Translations under genes and position numbers: made by a program | NCBI GenBank assembly: GCA_020852865.1 | Contig: JADYZZ010000070.1 | Span: 51,935 to 115,934, forward strand | Direction of reading: 5' to 3' | Source of the DNA: Rubrivivax sp. | GTDB taxonomy: Bacteria; Pseudomonadota; Gammaproteobacteria; Burkholderiales; Burkholderiaceae_C | DNA length: 64,000 nt | Notes under the pieces: model-generated | What the model was told of the DNA's origin: nothing | Seen by the model: only the letters and a program-made list of their open reading frames with translations | The model's database searches: none | Shown here: piece by piece, positions 1-9,957 of the stretch | How positions within the stretch are numbered: position 1 is the stretch's first letter | Layout: every line of letters starts with the position of its first letter

Positions 1-212
1 ACGCGCTGGCCGTGACCGTAGCCGCGTGCGGCGTAGCGCTCCATCAGGCGCTGCACTTCGGCCTGCGCGCTGCGGTAGCCGATCGCGTAGCCGGCGGGAT
101 GGTAGCTGCGCGCGGGGTTGGGCGGCACGGCGACGAACTCGGCGTCGCCCCAGCGCTCGGCCGCTGCGGTCAGGGCGGCGCCGATGGTGCTGTGCGCGTC
201 GATCTCGATCAT
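1..212 (-). CDS. AMP-dependent acyl-CoA synthetase/ligase, N-terminal part (truncated by window edge)
   Basis: Reverse-strand translation MIEIDAHSTIGAALTAAAERWGDAEFVAVPPNPARSYHPAGYAIGYRSAQAEVQRLMERYAARGYGHGQR resembles the N-terminus of class I acyl-CoA ligases; partial. Confidence 0.5.
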   Translation of the reverse strand, partial: MIEIDAHSTIGAALTAAAERWGDAEFVAVPPNPARSYHPAGYAIGYRSAQAEVQRLMERYAARGYGHGQR

Positions 213-278
213 GCCGGGGCCTCCTTGCCTGTCGCGACTCCGCGCAATGTAGCGTCAGGAGCGCGGCCCCCCGCGCCC

Positions 279-1040
279 CTAGCGGAAGTTGCCGAGCATG
301 CGCTCGAGCGCCAGCGTGAACGGCGACTGCAGCGCCGGCAGCGTGAGCAGCATGCCGAGCAGGCCGACGGCCAGCGTGAGCGGAAATCCGATCGCGAAGA
401 TGTTGATCTGCGGCGCCACGCGCGAGATGGCGCCGAGCACGAGGTTGACGAAGAGCAGCATGGTCAGCAGCGGCAGTGCGATCCAGGCGCCGGTGGCGAA
501 CAGCTCGGCGCCCCAGCGGTGCGGCGCCGCCGCGGCGAGGAAGGCGAAGGGCTCCGGGCCGGCCGGAAACGCGGCGAAGCTCTGCACCAGCGCCGCCACC
601 ACCAGCAGGTGACCGTTGACGACGATGAACAGCCATGCGATGGTGGTGCCGAAGAAGCGGCTCGTCGCCGTGCTGCTGGCCGCGCTCACGGGGTCGAAGA
701 AGCCGGCGAAGTTCAGGCCCATCTGCAGCCCGATCAGCTCGCCGGCGAACTCGACGGCGGCGAACACGAGCCGCGCCGCGAAGCCCAGCGCCAGCCCGAT
801 CACGAGCTGCTGCGCGACCAGGCCCAACGCGAGCGGCGAGTCCAGCGCCACCGACGGCGGCGCCGCCAGCATCGGCTGCGCGCACCAGGCGATGAACGCG
901 GCGAGTGCCACGCGCACGCGGCGCGGCACGGTGCGCGTGCCCAGCACCGGCAGCGAGGTGAACAGCGCCAGCGCGCGCAGGAAGGGCCAGGCCAGCGGCG
1001 TGATCCAGGCCAGCAGCTGCGCTTCGGAGAACGTGAGCAA
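279..1040 (-). CDS. fliR: Flagellar biosynthetic protein FliR
   Basis: MLTFSEAQLLAWITPLAWPFLRALALF..., FliR-type membrane protein, next to fliQ/fliP. Confidence 0.93.
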   Translation of the reverse strand: MLTFSEAQLLAWITPLAWPFLRALALFTSLPVLGTRTVPRRVRVALAAFIAWCAQPMLAAPPSVALDSPLALGLVAQQLVIGLALGFAARLVFAAVEFAGELIGLQMGLNFAGFFDPVSAASSTATSRFFGTTIAWLFIVVNGHLLVVAALVQSFAAFPAGPEPFAFLAAAAPHRWGAELFATGAWIALPLLTMLLFVNLVLGAISRVAPQINIFAIGFPLTLAVGLLGMLLTLPALQSPFTLALERMLGNFR

Positions 1041-1235
1041 GGGGGCGCTGGCCGCGCGGCGGCCGGTGAATCGTCAGGAGCCGTGAATGAATCCGGCGCG
1101 CCCGAACGGGCCGCCGGAACGTCGCCAAGCAAGGCGCACAGCGCAGCCATAGATCGAGCTGTGGCGAGCACGTGCAACGCCGAGCGGCGGCGTTCTGGCG
1201 GCACGAGCGGGTGTGCGGGGTTCGTTCACGGCTTC

Positions 1236-1505
1236 TCAGCCCACCGCCGCGGGCAGCGCCTGCAGCGTGCGCTGCAGGTACTCGACCAGCGTCGCGATCA
1301 TCCAGGGGCCGGCGAACGCGAGCACGGCGAAGGCGGCGACGATCTTGGGCACGAAGGACAGCGTCGCCTCGTTGATCTGCGTCGCCGCCTGGAAGACGCT
1401 GACGACGAGGCCGACCACGAGCACGACGCCGAGCACCGGACCCGAGACCATGAGCAGCGTCGTCAGGCCCTGCTGGCCGGCGGTGAGGACTTGCTGGGCA
1501 TCCAT
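1236..1505 (-). CDS. fliQ: Flagellar biosynthetic protein FliQ
   Basis: 89 aa, two TM helices, synteny with fliP/fliR. Confidence 0.93.
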   Translation of the reverse strand: MDAQQVLTAGQQGLTTLLMVSGPVLGVVLVVGLVVSVFQAATQINEATLSFVPKIVAAFAVLAFAGPWMIATLVEYLQRTLQALPAAVG

Positions 1506-1516
1506 GGGCGGTCCGT

Positions 1517-2305
1517 TCAGGTGGCGAAGGAGGCGGCGAGCGAGCCCATCAGCAGGTTCCAGCCGTCGGCGAGCACGAACAGCATCAGCTTGAAGGGCAG
1601 GGCGACGAGCACCGGGCTGAGCATCATCATGCCCAGGCTCATCAGCACGCTGGCGACGATCATGTCGATGATCAAGAAGGGGATGAAGATCATGAAGCCG
1701 ATCTGGAACGCGCTCTTGAGCTCGCTCGTCACGAAGGCCGGCACCAGCACCGAGATCGGCACCTCCTCGGCCGCGGTGCCCTCGGCCACCTTGCCCAGGC
1801 GCGCGAACAGCTGCAGGTCGGCCTGGCGCGTGTTCTTCAGCATGAACGCGCGCAGCGGCTCGAGGCCGGTCTGCAGCGCCTGCTCGGCTGCCATCTGGCC
1901 GGCGCTGTACGGCGCCCAGGCCTGCCGGTAGATCTTGTCGAAGGTCGGCCCCATGACGAAGAAGGTGAGGAACAGCGCCAGGCCGAGGATTACCTGGTTC
2001 GGCGGCGCGGCCTGCGTGCCCAGCGCCTGGCGCAGCAGCGACAGCACGATGACGATGCGCGTGAACGCCGTCATCAGCAGCAGCACGGCGGGCAGGAACG
2101 ACAGCGCCGTGAAGAACAGCAGCGTCTGGATCGGCACCGAGTAGCTGGTGCCGCCGGCACCCTGGCCGACGAGCAGCGGCAGCGTGCCCGCCGTGCTGCC
2201 CTGGGCGGCGGCACCGGCGGCGAGGGCGGCCAGCGCGAGGCCGGCGAGTGCCGCCTTCACGCGGCGCCGACCGCGGCCGCGCGCGACGAGCGCGCTAGCG
2301 CGCAT
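1517..2305 (-). CDS. fliP: Flagellar biosynthetic protein FliP
   Basis: [57 protein letters not shown] is a FliP signature. Confidence 0.96.
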   Translation of the reverse strand: MRASALVARGRGRRRVKAALAGLALAALAAGAAAQGSTAGTLPLLVGQGAGGTSYSVPIQTLLFFTALSFLPAVLLLMTAFTRIVIVLSLLRQALGTQAAPPNQVILGLALFLTFFVMGPTFDKIYRQAWAPYSAGQMAAEQALQTGLEPLRAFMLKNTRQADLQLFARLGKVAEGTAAEEVPISVLVPAFVTSELKSAFQIGFMIFIPFLIIDMIVASVLMSLGMMMLSPVLVALPFKLMLFVLADGWNLLMGSLAASFAT

Positions 2306-2660
2306 CGCCGCCGGACTGCCGGCGCAGCCGGCCGAGCAGTTGCGCGAAGGTCGCCGCCGGTGCGCCGGCGGCGTCGGGCAGGCCGGCCGGCGCCAGCGCC
2401 GACTGCGCGCCCATCGTGTGCAGCGTGCGCACGCTGTGCGCCGTGACGCCGAGCACCAGCCACAGGCGCTCCTCGCCCTGGCCGACCTCGACCGTGACCA
2501 GCCGCTGCGACGGCGACAGCGCCAGCACCGCCACCGTGCGCGGCGCGCCCGCGGCGGCGCGCGCGGCGCCGGCGACGCCGCTGCGCCGCAGCAGCCACAG
2601 CGCCAGCGGGATCACCGCCACGACGGCGGCGAACCACAGCAGCGGCACGAAACCGGTCAT
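2295..2660 (-). CDS. fliO: Flagellar biosynthetic protein FliO
   Basis: Small protein with one N-terminal TM helix between fliN and fli[27 protein letters not shown]. Confidence 0.85.
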   Translation of the reverse strand: MTGFVPLLWFAAVVAVIPLALWLLRRSGVAGAARAAAGAPRTVAVLALSPSQRLVTVEVGQGEERLWLVLGVTAHSVRTLHTMGAQSALAPAGLPDAAGAPAATFAQLLGRLRRQSGGDAR

Positions 2661-2707
2661 CGCCGCAGCCTGGCTTCAGAGTCCGTGACTCATGTCGTCA
2701 CCGGTGC

Positions 2708-3166
2708 TCAGACGCGCGACAGGCGGCGCATGCGCTCGCTCGGCGTCACGATGTCGGTAAGGCGGATGCCGAACTTGTCGTTCACCACCACCACCTCGCC
2801 CTGCGCGATCAGGTAGCCGTTGACGAGCACGTCCATCGGCTCGCCGGCCAGCGTCTCGAGCTCGACCACCGAGCCCTGCGCCAGCTGCAGGATGTGCTTG
2901 ATCGGAATCCTCGTGCGGCCCAGCTCGACGGTGAGCTGCACCGGGATGTCGAGGATCATGTTGAGATCGTTGCCCGGCGTCGTGCCGATGCTGTTGCCCG
3001 GCGCGAACTGTGCGAAGGCGGCCGGCGCCACCGATTCGGCGGCCGGCGCCAGCTCGCTCGCGACGTCGCCGCCCTTGTTCTCGGCGAGCGCGGCAGCCCA
3101 CTCGGCGGCCATGCGGTCCTCTTCGGTCATGCCGCCGTCGGCGGCGGCGCTGGCGGGCTCAGACAT
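2708..3166 (-). CDS. fliN: Flagellar motor switch protein FliN
   Basis: IPVQLTVELGRTRIPIKHILQLAQGSVVELETLAGEPMDVLVNGYLIAQGEVVVVNDKFGIRLTDIV. Confidence 0.96.
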   Translation of the reverse strand: MSEPASAAADGGMTEEDRMAAEWAAALAENKGGDVASELAPAAESVAPAAFAQFAPGNSIGTTPGNDLNMILDIPVQLTVELGRTRIPIKHILQLAQGSVVELETLAGEPMDVLVNGYLIAQGEVVVVNDKFGIRLTDIVTPSERMRRLSRV

Positions 3167-4163
3167 GGTTCTGTTCTCCGAGCCAGCCCAGGTTGGAGCT
3201 GGCGATGAGGCGGTCGATGCGGATCGCGTAGCGGTTGTTCGAGGTGCCGTAGTGGCAGTCGAACACCGGCACGCCGTCGACCTTGGCCTGGATCATCGGG
3301 TCGAGGTCGAGCTCGACGAAGTCGCCCGGCTTGAACGACAGCAGCTGCTCGACGGTGGCCGGCGCCCGGGCCAGCTCGGCCACGAGGTCGACCTCGGCCG
3401 CCTGGATCTGCTGCTTGAGCAGGTTCACCCAGCGCCGGTCGGGCTCGACGCTGTCGCCCTGGATCGTGGAATAGAGCAGGTCGCGGATCGGCTCGAGCGT
3501 GCTGTAGGGCATGCACAGGTGCACCGAGCCGGTGACCTCGCCGATCTCGAACGTGAAGGTGGTGGCGATCACGACCTCGCTCGGCGTGGCGATGCTGGCG
3601 AACTGCGGCTGCATCTCCGAGCGCTGGTACTCGAGCTCGACCGGGTAGATGCCGGTCCAGGCCTTCTTGTACTCGGTGGCGATGGCCTCGACCAGGCGCA
3701 GGATGACGCGCAGCTCGGTCGGGCTGAAGTCGCGTCCCTCGATGCGCGTGTGGAACTTGCCGGCGCCGCCGAACAGCGCGTCGATCACGGCGAACACCAG
3801 GCTCGGATCGCACACGATCAGCCCGCTGCCGCGCAGCGGCTTGACCGAGACGATGTTGAAGTTGGTCGGCACCACGATCTCGCGCAGGAAGGCGCTGAAC
3901 TTCTGCACCTTGATGCCGCCGATCGAGACCTCGGGGCTCTTGCGGATCAGGTTGAACAGGCCGATGCGGATGTTGCGCGCGAAGCGCTCGTTGATGACCT
4001 CCATCGTCGGCATGCGGCCGCGGACGATGCGCTCCTGGCTCGACAGGTCGTAGTCGCGGATGCCCGTGACATGCGCCTCCTCCTGGTCGAGCTTCTGGCT
4101 CTCGCCGGTGATGCCCTGCAGCAGGGCATCGACTTCGTCTTGGGACAGGATCTGCTGGTTCAT
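3159..4163 (-). CDS. fliM: Flagellar motor switch protein FliM
   Basis: MNQQILSQDEVDALLQGITGES... canonical FliM N-terminus. Confidence 0.97.
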   Translation of the reverse strand: MNQQILSQDEVDALLQGITGESQKLDQEEAHVTGIRDYDLSSQERIVRGRMPTMEVINERFARNIRIGLFNLIRKSPEVSIGGIKVQKFSAFLREIVVPTNFNIVSVKPLRGSGLIVCDPSLVFAVIDALFGGAGKFHTRIEGRDFSPTELRVILRLVEAIATEYKKAWTGIYPVELEYQRSEMQPQFASIATPSEVVIATTFTFEIGEVTGSVHLCMPYSTLEPIRDLLYSTIQGDSVEPDRRWVNLLKQQIQAAEVDLVAELARAPATVEQLLSFKPGDFVELDLDPMIQAKVDGVPVFDCHYGTSNNRYAIRIDRLIASSNLGWLGEQNHV

Positions 4164-4196
4164 CGCGGCCTTGCCGTCGTCGTCGCGCCCCGGGGC

Positions 4197-4796
4197 CTAC
4201 TGGATGATGAAGTTCGAGAAGTGCACGGCGCGCACCGGCAGCGCATCGTCCTTGGCGCCCTTGCGGCGCGCCTTGGCGCCGTCTTCGGCGTCGTCGTCGT
4301 TCGTGCGCGGCACCTCGTAGCCGAGCGCGCGCGCCGTCTCGCGGCGGATCTCGCCGGCCAGGCGCCGCTTGCCGTCGCGGTCCATCAACTGCGCGGCCGT
4401 CTTGTCGGCGATCGCGAGCAGCACGTTGTTGCGGATCGCCGGCATGTAGCTCTTGATCTGATCGGCCAGTTTGGCGTCGCCGATCTCGAGCGTCACCGCC
4501 ACCTGCGCGTAGCGCTCGGCGTCGCGGTCGGCGAGGTTGACGGTGAACGGCTCGAGCGCGACGAAGCTCGGCGTCGCCTTGTCCTCGTGCCGGGCGGGCT
4601 TGGCCGGCCTGGCCGTCTCGGCCGCGCTTTCGCCTTCGCCCTCGGCGTCGTGCGCGGGCTTCTTCTTGAGCAGCAGCGCGGCGGCGCCGCCGGCCACCGC
4701 GAGCGCCAGCACGGCCGCGCCGACGATGAGGATCAGCTTCTTCTTGCTGCCCTTGGCGGGTGCGGGCGTGGCATCGACGGTGGTGGCGGTGGACAT
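4197..4796 (-). CDS. fliL: Flagellar basal body-associated protein FliL
   Basis: KKKLILIVGAAVLALAVAGGAAALLL TM plus FliL-like C-terminus; position between fliM and fliK. Confidence 0.9.
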   Translation of the reverse strand: MSTATTVDATPAPAKGSKKKLILIVGAAVLALAVAGGAAALLLKKKPAHDAEGEGESAAETARPAKPARHEDKATPSFVALEPFTVNLADRDAERYAQVAVTLEIGDAKLADQIKSYMPAIRNNVLLAIADKTAAQLMDRDGKRRLAGEIRRETARALGYEVPRTNDDDAEDGAKARRKGAKDDALPVRAVHFSNFIIQ

Positions 4797-4930
4797 CGGC
4801 GCTCCGGGCTTGCGCGTTCACGCGAATCGCGGCGGCACCCCTGCGCGCGGCAGGAGGGCCGTCTGCAGCCCATTGTTGGGTGCGCCGCGCGGCTCGAAAC
4901 GTCGATAAGGGCGGCGAATCGGGCGCTCAC

Positions 4931-5000
4931 CGTGCGCCGCGCGCCGCGCGCCGTGCGCCGTGCGCCGTGCGCCGTGCGCCGTGCGCCGTGCGCCGCGCGC
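4931..5000. repeat. Tandem 7-bp repeat (CGTGCGC/CGCGCGC), 10 uninterrupted copies
   Basis: Read directly: heptads alternating only at one base (T/C) immediately 3' of fliK, in the fliK-fliL gap. Confidence 0.9.
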
Positions 5001-5010
5001 CGGCTTGCGC

Positions 5011-6246
5011 TCAGGCCACCAGGTCGACCACGCCGCGCCGGCGCGGCGCGACCGGCGCAGCAACGACGGACGGGCGCGGCGCGGCCGGGTCGGCATCGCG
5101 CTCGTCGCCCGGCCGGGCCTGCGCGGTGTCGCCGTCGCCGCGCCGCGGCTGCTGGAAGACGCCGCCGCCGGCCAGCGTGAGGCCGGCGTCGCGCAGGCAA
5201 CCGGCCAGCGTGGGCAGCGCCGCGTCGAGCGCCTGGCGCGTGTCGGCCTGCGCCGCGGCGAAATGCACCTGGGCGGCCTGGCCTTCGAGCCGGATCTGCA
5301 CGGTGACCGGGCCCATGTCGAGCGGGTGCAGCTCGATGCGCGCGAACTCGATGCCGCCGCGCACGAAGGCCGTGAGCTGCGCGCCGAGCCGGGCGGCGAA
5401 TTCCGGGTGTCCCGGGCCGAACGGCAGGCGGGTCTCGGCCACCGCGGCGGCCGCACTGCGCGCCGCCTGCGCCTGCGATGCGCTCGCCGCGGCTGCGGCG
5501 GCCGCGCCGGCTGCCGCCGGCCAGGGTGACGGATCCGAAGCCGCAGGTGGCCTGGCGGCCGGCGCTGCGGCGCCGACGGCAGCGCAGCGCAGCTCGGCCG
5601 TGAAGTCGCCCGTCTGCGCCGCCGCGGGCGGTCCGGACCGAGCATCGGCCGCACCCTCGGCCGCAGATGAAAGGCGGCGCCGAACCTGGCCCGGTTCGGT
5701 CCGCGCCGTGCCCGCGCCGCCGCGCGCGCCGGCGGTTTCGGACAGGTCCGGGCGCGGGCCCTTGGGCGGCTGCGGCGCGGCGACTTGCTGGCCCAGCAGC
5801 AGCGCGATCAGATCCGACGGATCGCTGCCCGCCGCGCCTGCGGGCAGGTTCTGCGCGGCCTCGCAGCCGAGCCGCGCGTCGATGTCCTGCTCGGCCGCGG
5901 CCGCGTCGTCCGGCCGGCCTGCGGCCCGCGCCGCGGCGTCTTCGCCCGGCACCGTGGCCGCGCCGGGCCGGCTGCATGCCGCGGCGCCGCGCTGCGGCGC
6001 GCCGACGTGGGGCGCGTCGTCCGCGGCCGGCTCGCCGCGTGCGCGCGCGGCGTCGAGCGCCTGCGCAAACGCCCGAGGTGCATCGCCTGGCGCGAAGCCC
6101 GCCGGCCTGGCCTGGACCGCGTCGCCGGGCGTGGCCGCCGCGGGCAGCGCCGCCGCGGACAATCCCGACGCGCACGAACCCGCCGCGCACGAGGCGGCCG
6201 CGGGCGCCACGGCGACGGGTGCGGCGAGCGCGGACGCGGCGGGCAT
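5011..6246 (-). CDS. fliK: Flagellar hook-length control protein FliK
   Basis: Low-complexity Ala/Pro N-terminus, conserved C-terminal ELHPLDMGPVTVQIRLEGQAAQVHFAAAQADTRQALDAALPTL. Confidence 0.92.
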   Translation of the reverse strand: MPAASALAAPVAVAPAAASCAAGSCASGLSAAALPAAATPGDAVQARPAGFAPGDAPRAFAQALDAARARGEPAADDAPHVGAPQRGAAACSRPGAATVPGEDAAARAAGRPDDAAAAEQDIDARLGCEAAQNLPAGAAGSDPSDLIALLLGQQVAAPQPPKGPRPDLSETAGARGGAGTARTEPGQVRRRLSSAAEGAADARSGPPAAAQTGDFTAELRCAAVGAAAPAARPPAASDPSPWPAAAGAAAAAAASASQAQAARSAAAAVAETRLPFGPGHPEFAARLGAQLTAFVRGGIEFARIELHPLDMGPVTVQIRLEGQAAQVHFAAAQADTRQALDAALPTLAGCLRDAGLTLAGGGVFQQPRRGDGDTAQARPGDERDADPAAPRPSVVAAPVAPRRRGVVDLVA

Positions 6247-6251
6247 CGTGC

Positions 6252-6713
6252 TCAGCCCGCTGCGCTGCGCGCGCGTTGCGTCCAGGCCGCGCGCTGTGCC
6301 GCTTCGTCGTGGCGCCGCTGCTCGCTGCGCGCCGCGCGCTGCTGCTGCTGCACTTCGCGCCGTTCGAGCAGCTTGCCGACCGAAGCCACGCGCAGCTCGA
6401 GCGCACGCAGCGCCTCGCGTGCGGCGGCGGCGTCGCGCTCGGCCGCCTCCTGCTGCGCGCGCTGCTGCTCGATCGCCTGCTCGAGCCGCTGCATGAAGTC
6501 GCGGTGACTGCGCACGAGCGCGATGCCCGCCGCCTGTGCGCCGTGGGCCGGCGCGCGCCGGCGGTAGTCGTCGCGGTAGGCGAGCAGCTGCTCGGCCTGC
6601 CGCGCCAGCTGCTGCGCGCGCGCCGCCGCGCCGAGCAGCGCGGCCTGCGCCGCGTCGCGCTCGCTCTCGGCATGCCGCAGCAGCGCCTGCAGCGGGATTC
6701 GGTGGTCGTGCAT
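6252..6713 (-). CDS. fliJ: Flagellar export protein FliJ
   Basis: Coiled-coil MHDHRIPLQALLRHAESERDAAQAALLGAA...; between fliI and fliK. Start chosen at internal ATG. Confidence 0.85.
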   Translation of the reverse strand: MHDHRIPLQALLRHAESERDAAQAALLGAAARAQQLARQAEQLLAYRDDYRRRAPAHGAQAAGIALVRSHRDFMQRLEQAIEQQRAQQEAAERDAAAAREALRALELRVASVGKLLERREVQQQQRAARSEQRRHDEAAQRAAWTQRARSAAG

Positions 6714-6785
6714 CGGGATCGGGCTCCGGTCAACGGGGCTGTGCGGGCGCGCCGGCGCCATCGCGCCTCATGTCCGCGCCGGCCT

Positions 6786-8201
6786 TCAATGCGCCGTCAG
6801 CGCGTACAGGTGGGCGCGGCAGGCGTCGAGCGTGGCGCACTCGTGCATGTCCTGCTGCAAGAAGGCGTCGAGCGGCGCCGCGTGGCGCACGGCGACGTCG
6901 AGCTCGGCGTCGTGGCCGGGCTGGTAGGCGCCGAGCTGGATCAGGTCGCGCGCCTTGCTCAGGCGCGACAGCCAGTGACGCACGCGGCGCGCCGCCGCCT
7001 GCTGCTCGCGCGGCGCGACCGCGCTCATCACGCGCGAGATCGAGCGCTCGACGTCGATGGCCGGGTAGTGCCCCGACTCGGCCAGCTCGCGCGACAGCAC
7101 GATGTGGCCGTCGAGGATGCCGCGCGCCGCATCGGCGATCGGGTCCTGCGGATCGTCGCCCTCGGTGAGCACGGTGTACAGCGCGGTGATCGAGCCGACG
7201 CCGGCGAGGCCGTTGCCGCTGCGCTCGACGAGCTGCGGCAGCTTGGCGAAGACGCTCGGCGGATAGCCCTTGGTCGCCGGCGGCTCGCCGATCGCCAGCG
7301 CGATCTCGCGCTGCGCCATCGCGTAGCGCGTCAGGCTGTCCATCAGCAGCAGCACATGCTGGCCGCGGTCGCGGAAATGCTCGGCGACGGCGGTGGCGTA
7401 GCCCGCGCCCTGCAGGCGCAGCAGCGGCGGCGCGTCGGCCGGCGCGGCGACGACGACGCTGCGCGCCAGGCCATCGGTTTCGAGGATGTCCTCGATGAAC
7501 TCCTTGACTTCGCGTCCGCGCTCGCCGATGAGGCCGACGACGATGACGTCGGCCGCGGTGTAGCGGGCCATCATGCCGAGCAGCACCGACTTGCCCACGC
7601 CGGTGCCGGCGAACAGGCCCAGGCGCTGGCCGCGGCCGACGGTGAGCAGCGCGTTGATCGCGCGCACGCCGGTGTCCAGCGGCTGGCGCACCGGATCGCG
7701 CTCCATGGCGTTCATCGGCCGGCGCGTCATCGGCTCGGCCTGCACCCCGTGCAGCGCGCCCAGGCGATCGAGCGGCTGGCCCTGCGCGTCGACCACGCGG
7801 CCCAGCAGGCCCGGCCCCATCGGCAGGTGCAGCCCGCGGTCCTCGCTGCGGCGCCAGGGGTGGTGCTCGGCGCCCAGGCGCGGGCGCACGCGCGGCGCCG
7901 GGCGCGGCACGACGCGCGCGCCGCTGGCCAGGCCGTGCAGCTCGCCGTAGGGCATCAGGAAGGCGCGGTCGCCGCTGAAGCCCACGACCTCGGCCAGCAC
8001 CGGCTGCGCCGGCGCGTGCACCTCGCACACCGAGCCGACCGGAGCGCGCACGCCGGCCGCCTCGAGCACGAGGCCGGTCACGCGCAGCAGCGTGCCCTCG
8101 GCCGCGGGCGGCTGCGCCAGCGCGCTGCACTGCTCGAGGCGGGCGCGCCAGCGCGCCCAGCGCTCGGCGCGCGCCTCGAGCCGCTCGGCCAGCGGCGTCA
8201 C
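6786..8201 (-). CDS. fliI: Flagellum-specific ATP synthase FliI
   Basis: [47 protein letters not shown] start overlapping the fliH stop. Confidence 0.95.
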   Translation of the reverse strand: MTPLAERLEARAERWARWRARLEQCSALAQPPAAEGTLLRVTGLVLEAAGVRAPVGSVCEVHAPAQPVLAEVVGFSGDRAFLMPYGELHGLASGARVVPRPAPRVRPRLGAEHHPWRRSEDRGLHLPMGPGLLGRVVDAQGQPLDRLGALHGVQAEPMTRRPMNAMERDPVRQPLDTGVRAINALLTVGRGQRLGLFAGTGVGKSVLLGMMARYTAADVIVVGLIGERGREVKEFIEDILETDGLARSVVVAAPADAPPLLRLQGAGYATAVAEHFRDRGQHVLLLMDSLTRYAMAQREIALAIGEPPATKGYPPSVFAKLPQLVERSGNGLAGVGSITALYTVLTEGDDPQDPIADAARGILDGHIVLSRELAESGHYPAIDVERSISRVMSAVAPREQQAAARRVRHWLSRLSKARDLIQLGAYQPGHDAELDVAVRHAAPLDAFLQQDMHECATLDACRAHLYALTAH

Positions 8202-8941
8202 GCGTCGTCCTCGCCGCGCCAGGCCAGCTCGCTGCCGAGCGCGGCCGCCGCCTGCGCCCAGCGCGTCTCGATGCGCGCGTCGACGGCGCCGGCGTCGGAT
8301 TCGACGCGCACGCCGCCGCGCTGCAGCGTCGCGTCGGGCAGCAGCCGCGCGCCGCGCGCGCTCAGCGTGTCCTCGGCCCCTTCGGCGACGAGCGGCAGAT
8401 CGGCCGGGTGCACGTGCACGCGGATGTGGCGCGCCGACAGCATCACCGCATTGACGGCATCGGCAGCCACGTGCGCGACGAGTTCGGGCCGCAGCGCCAG
8501 CTCGCTGCGCACGACCTGCTGCGCGAGCTGCAGCGCGCAATGGGCGAGCGTGTCGGCGAGGGCCGCGTCGAGCTCGCGCTGCTGCGCGTCGAAAGCGTCG
8601 AGCAGGCTGCCGATCTGCGCCGTGGCCTGCGCAGCGAAATGCTGCTTGAAGTTCTCGAGCGCGACCAGGCCGTCGCGGTAGCCTTCCTGATAACCGGCCT
8701 GATGCAGCGCCTGGCGCTCGCCGTCCTGGCGTTCGCGCAGCGACTCGGGCGCGGCGTCGGCGGGGGCCTGTGGCGGCGCGGCACTCGCGGCGCCGGCGCC
8801 GAAGGGGCCGGGCCGCCAGCTCGCCACCTCGCCCAGCTCCTCGCGCGGGATGAAGCGCGCGTAGGGGCTCGCCCCCTTGCCGTTGGCGCCGCGGCCGGCC
8901 GGCGGCGGCACGTTGCGGATCGGCGGCTTGCCCGCGCTCAT
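8198..8941 (-). CDS. fliH: Flagellar assembly protein FliH
   Basis: [17 protein letters not shown]...; synteny with fliG/fliI. Confidence 0.92.
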   Translation of the reverse strand: MSAGKPPIRNVPPPAGRGANGKGASPYARFIPREELGEVASWRPGPFGAGAASAAPPQAPADAAPESLRERQDGERQALHQAGYQEGYRDGLVALENFKQHFAAQATAQIGSLLDAFDAQQRELDAALADTLAHCALQLAQQVVRSELALRPELVAHVAADAVNAVMLSARHIRVHVHPADLPLVAEGAEDTLSARGARLLPDATLQRGGVRVESDAGAVDARIETRWAQAAAALGSELAWRGEDDA

Positions 8942-9939
8942 ACGAACTGCTCGTCACCCGAGCCGGCGACCACGATCTGGCCCTCGTCCATCAGGCGGCG
9001 CACGACCTTGAGCATCTCCTTCTGCTCGGCCTCGACCTCGGACAGCCGCACCGGCCCGCGCGACTCGAGATCCTCCCTGAGCGCCTCGGCGGCGCGGGTG
9101 GACATGTTCTTGAAGACCTTGTCGCGCAGCGTCGGCGGCGCGCCCTTGAGCGCGACGACGAGCGACTCGGTCTGGACTTCCTTGAGCAGCGCCTGGATGC
9201 CCTTGTCGTCGACCTTCTCCAGGTCGTCGAAGGTGAACATGTTGTCCATGATCTTCTGCGCCAGCTCGTTGTCGACCTCGCGCACGTAGTCCAGCGCCGT
9301 GGTCTCGACGGCGGCGCCGAGCATGTTCAGGATCTCGGCGGCGGCCTTGGCGCCGCCGAGCGAGCTCTTGCGGCTGCGGTCGCCGCCGGCCAGCACCTTG
9401 GTCATCACCTCGTTGAGGTCCTTCAGCGCCGCGGGCTGGATGCCGTCGAGCGTGGCGATGCGGATCAGCACCTCGTTGCGCTGGCGCTCGGTGAGCTGCT
9501 TGAGCACGTCGGCCGCCTGGTCGAACTCGAGGTGCACGAGGATCGCGGCGACGATCTGCGGATGCTCGTTGCGCAGCAGCTCGGCCACCGAGCCCGGGTC
9601 CATCCATTTCAGGCTCTCGATGCCGGTGATGTCGCTGCCCTGCAAGATGCGGTCGATCAGCAGGTTGGCCTTCTCGTCGCCGAGCGCCTTGCGCAGCACG
9701 GTCTTGACATACTCGTTGCTGTCGGAGACGAGCATCTGCTCGTTGACGGCGATCGTCTCGAAGCGGTCGATCACGTCGTCGAGCCGGTCGCGCGTCACCG
9801 ACTTGATGCCGGCGATGGTCTCGCCCAGGCGCTGCACTTCCTTGGGCGAGAGGTGCTTGAAGATTCCGGCCGCCTCCTCCTCGCCGAGGCTCATCAGCAG
9901 GATGGCGGCGTTCTCGAGGCCCTGGTCGTTCGTCGCCAT
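8938..9939 (-). CDS. fliG: Flagellar motor switch protein FliG
   Basis: [37 protein letters not shown]... FliG. Confidence 0.97.
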   Translation of the reverse strand: MATNDQGLENAAILLMSLGEEEAAGIFKHLSPKEVQRLGETIAGIKSVTRDRLDDVIDRFETIAVNEQMLVSDSNEYVKTVLRKALGDEKANLLIDRILQGSDITGIESLKWMDPGSVAELLRNEHPQIVAAILVHLEFDQAADVLKQLTERQRNEVLIRIATLDGIQPAALKDLNEVMTKVLAGGDRSRKSSLGGAKAAAEILNMLGAAVETTALDYVREVDNELAQKIMDNMFTFDDLEKVDDKGIQALLKEVQTESLVVALKGAPPTLRDKVFKNMSTRAAEALREDLESRGPVRLSEVEAEQKEMLKVVRRLMDEGQIVVAGSGDEQFV

Positions 9940-9957
9940 CGCGCCGTCCCCGCGCGT

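Noticed and set aside
12-1931. 639-aa plus-strand ORF over fliR/fliQ/fliP
   Set aside because: Shadow ORF; minus-strand genes are unambiguous.
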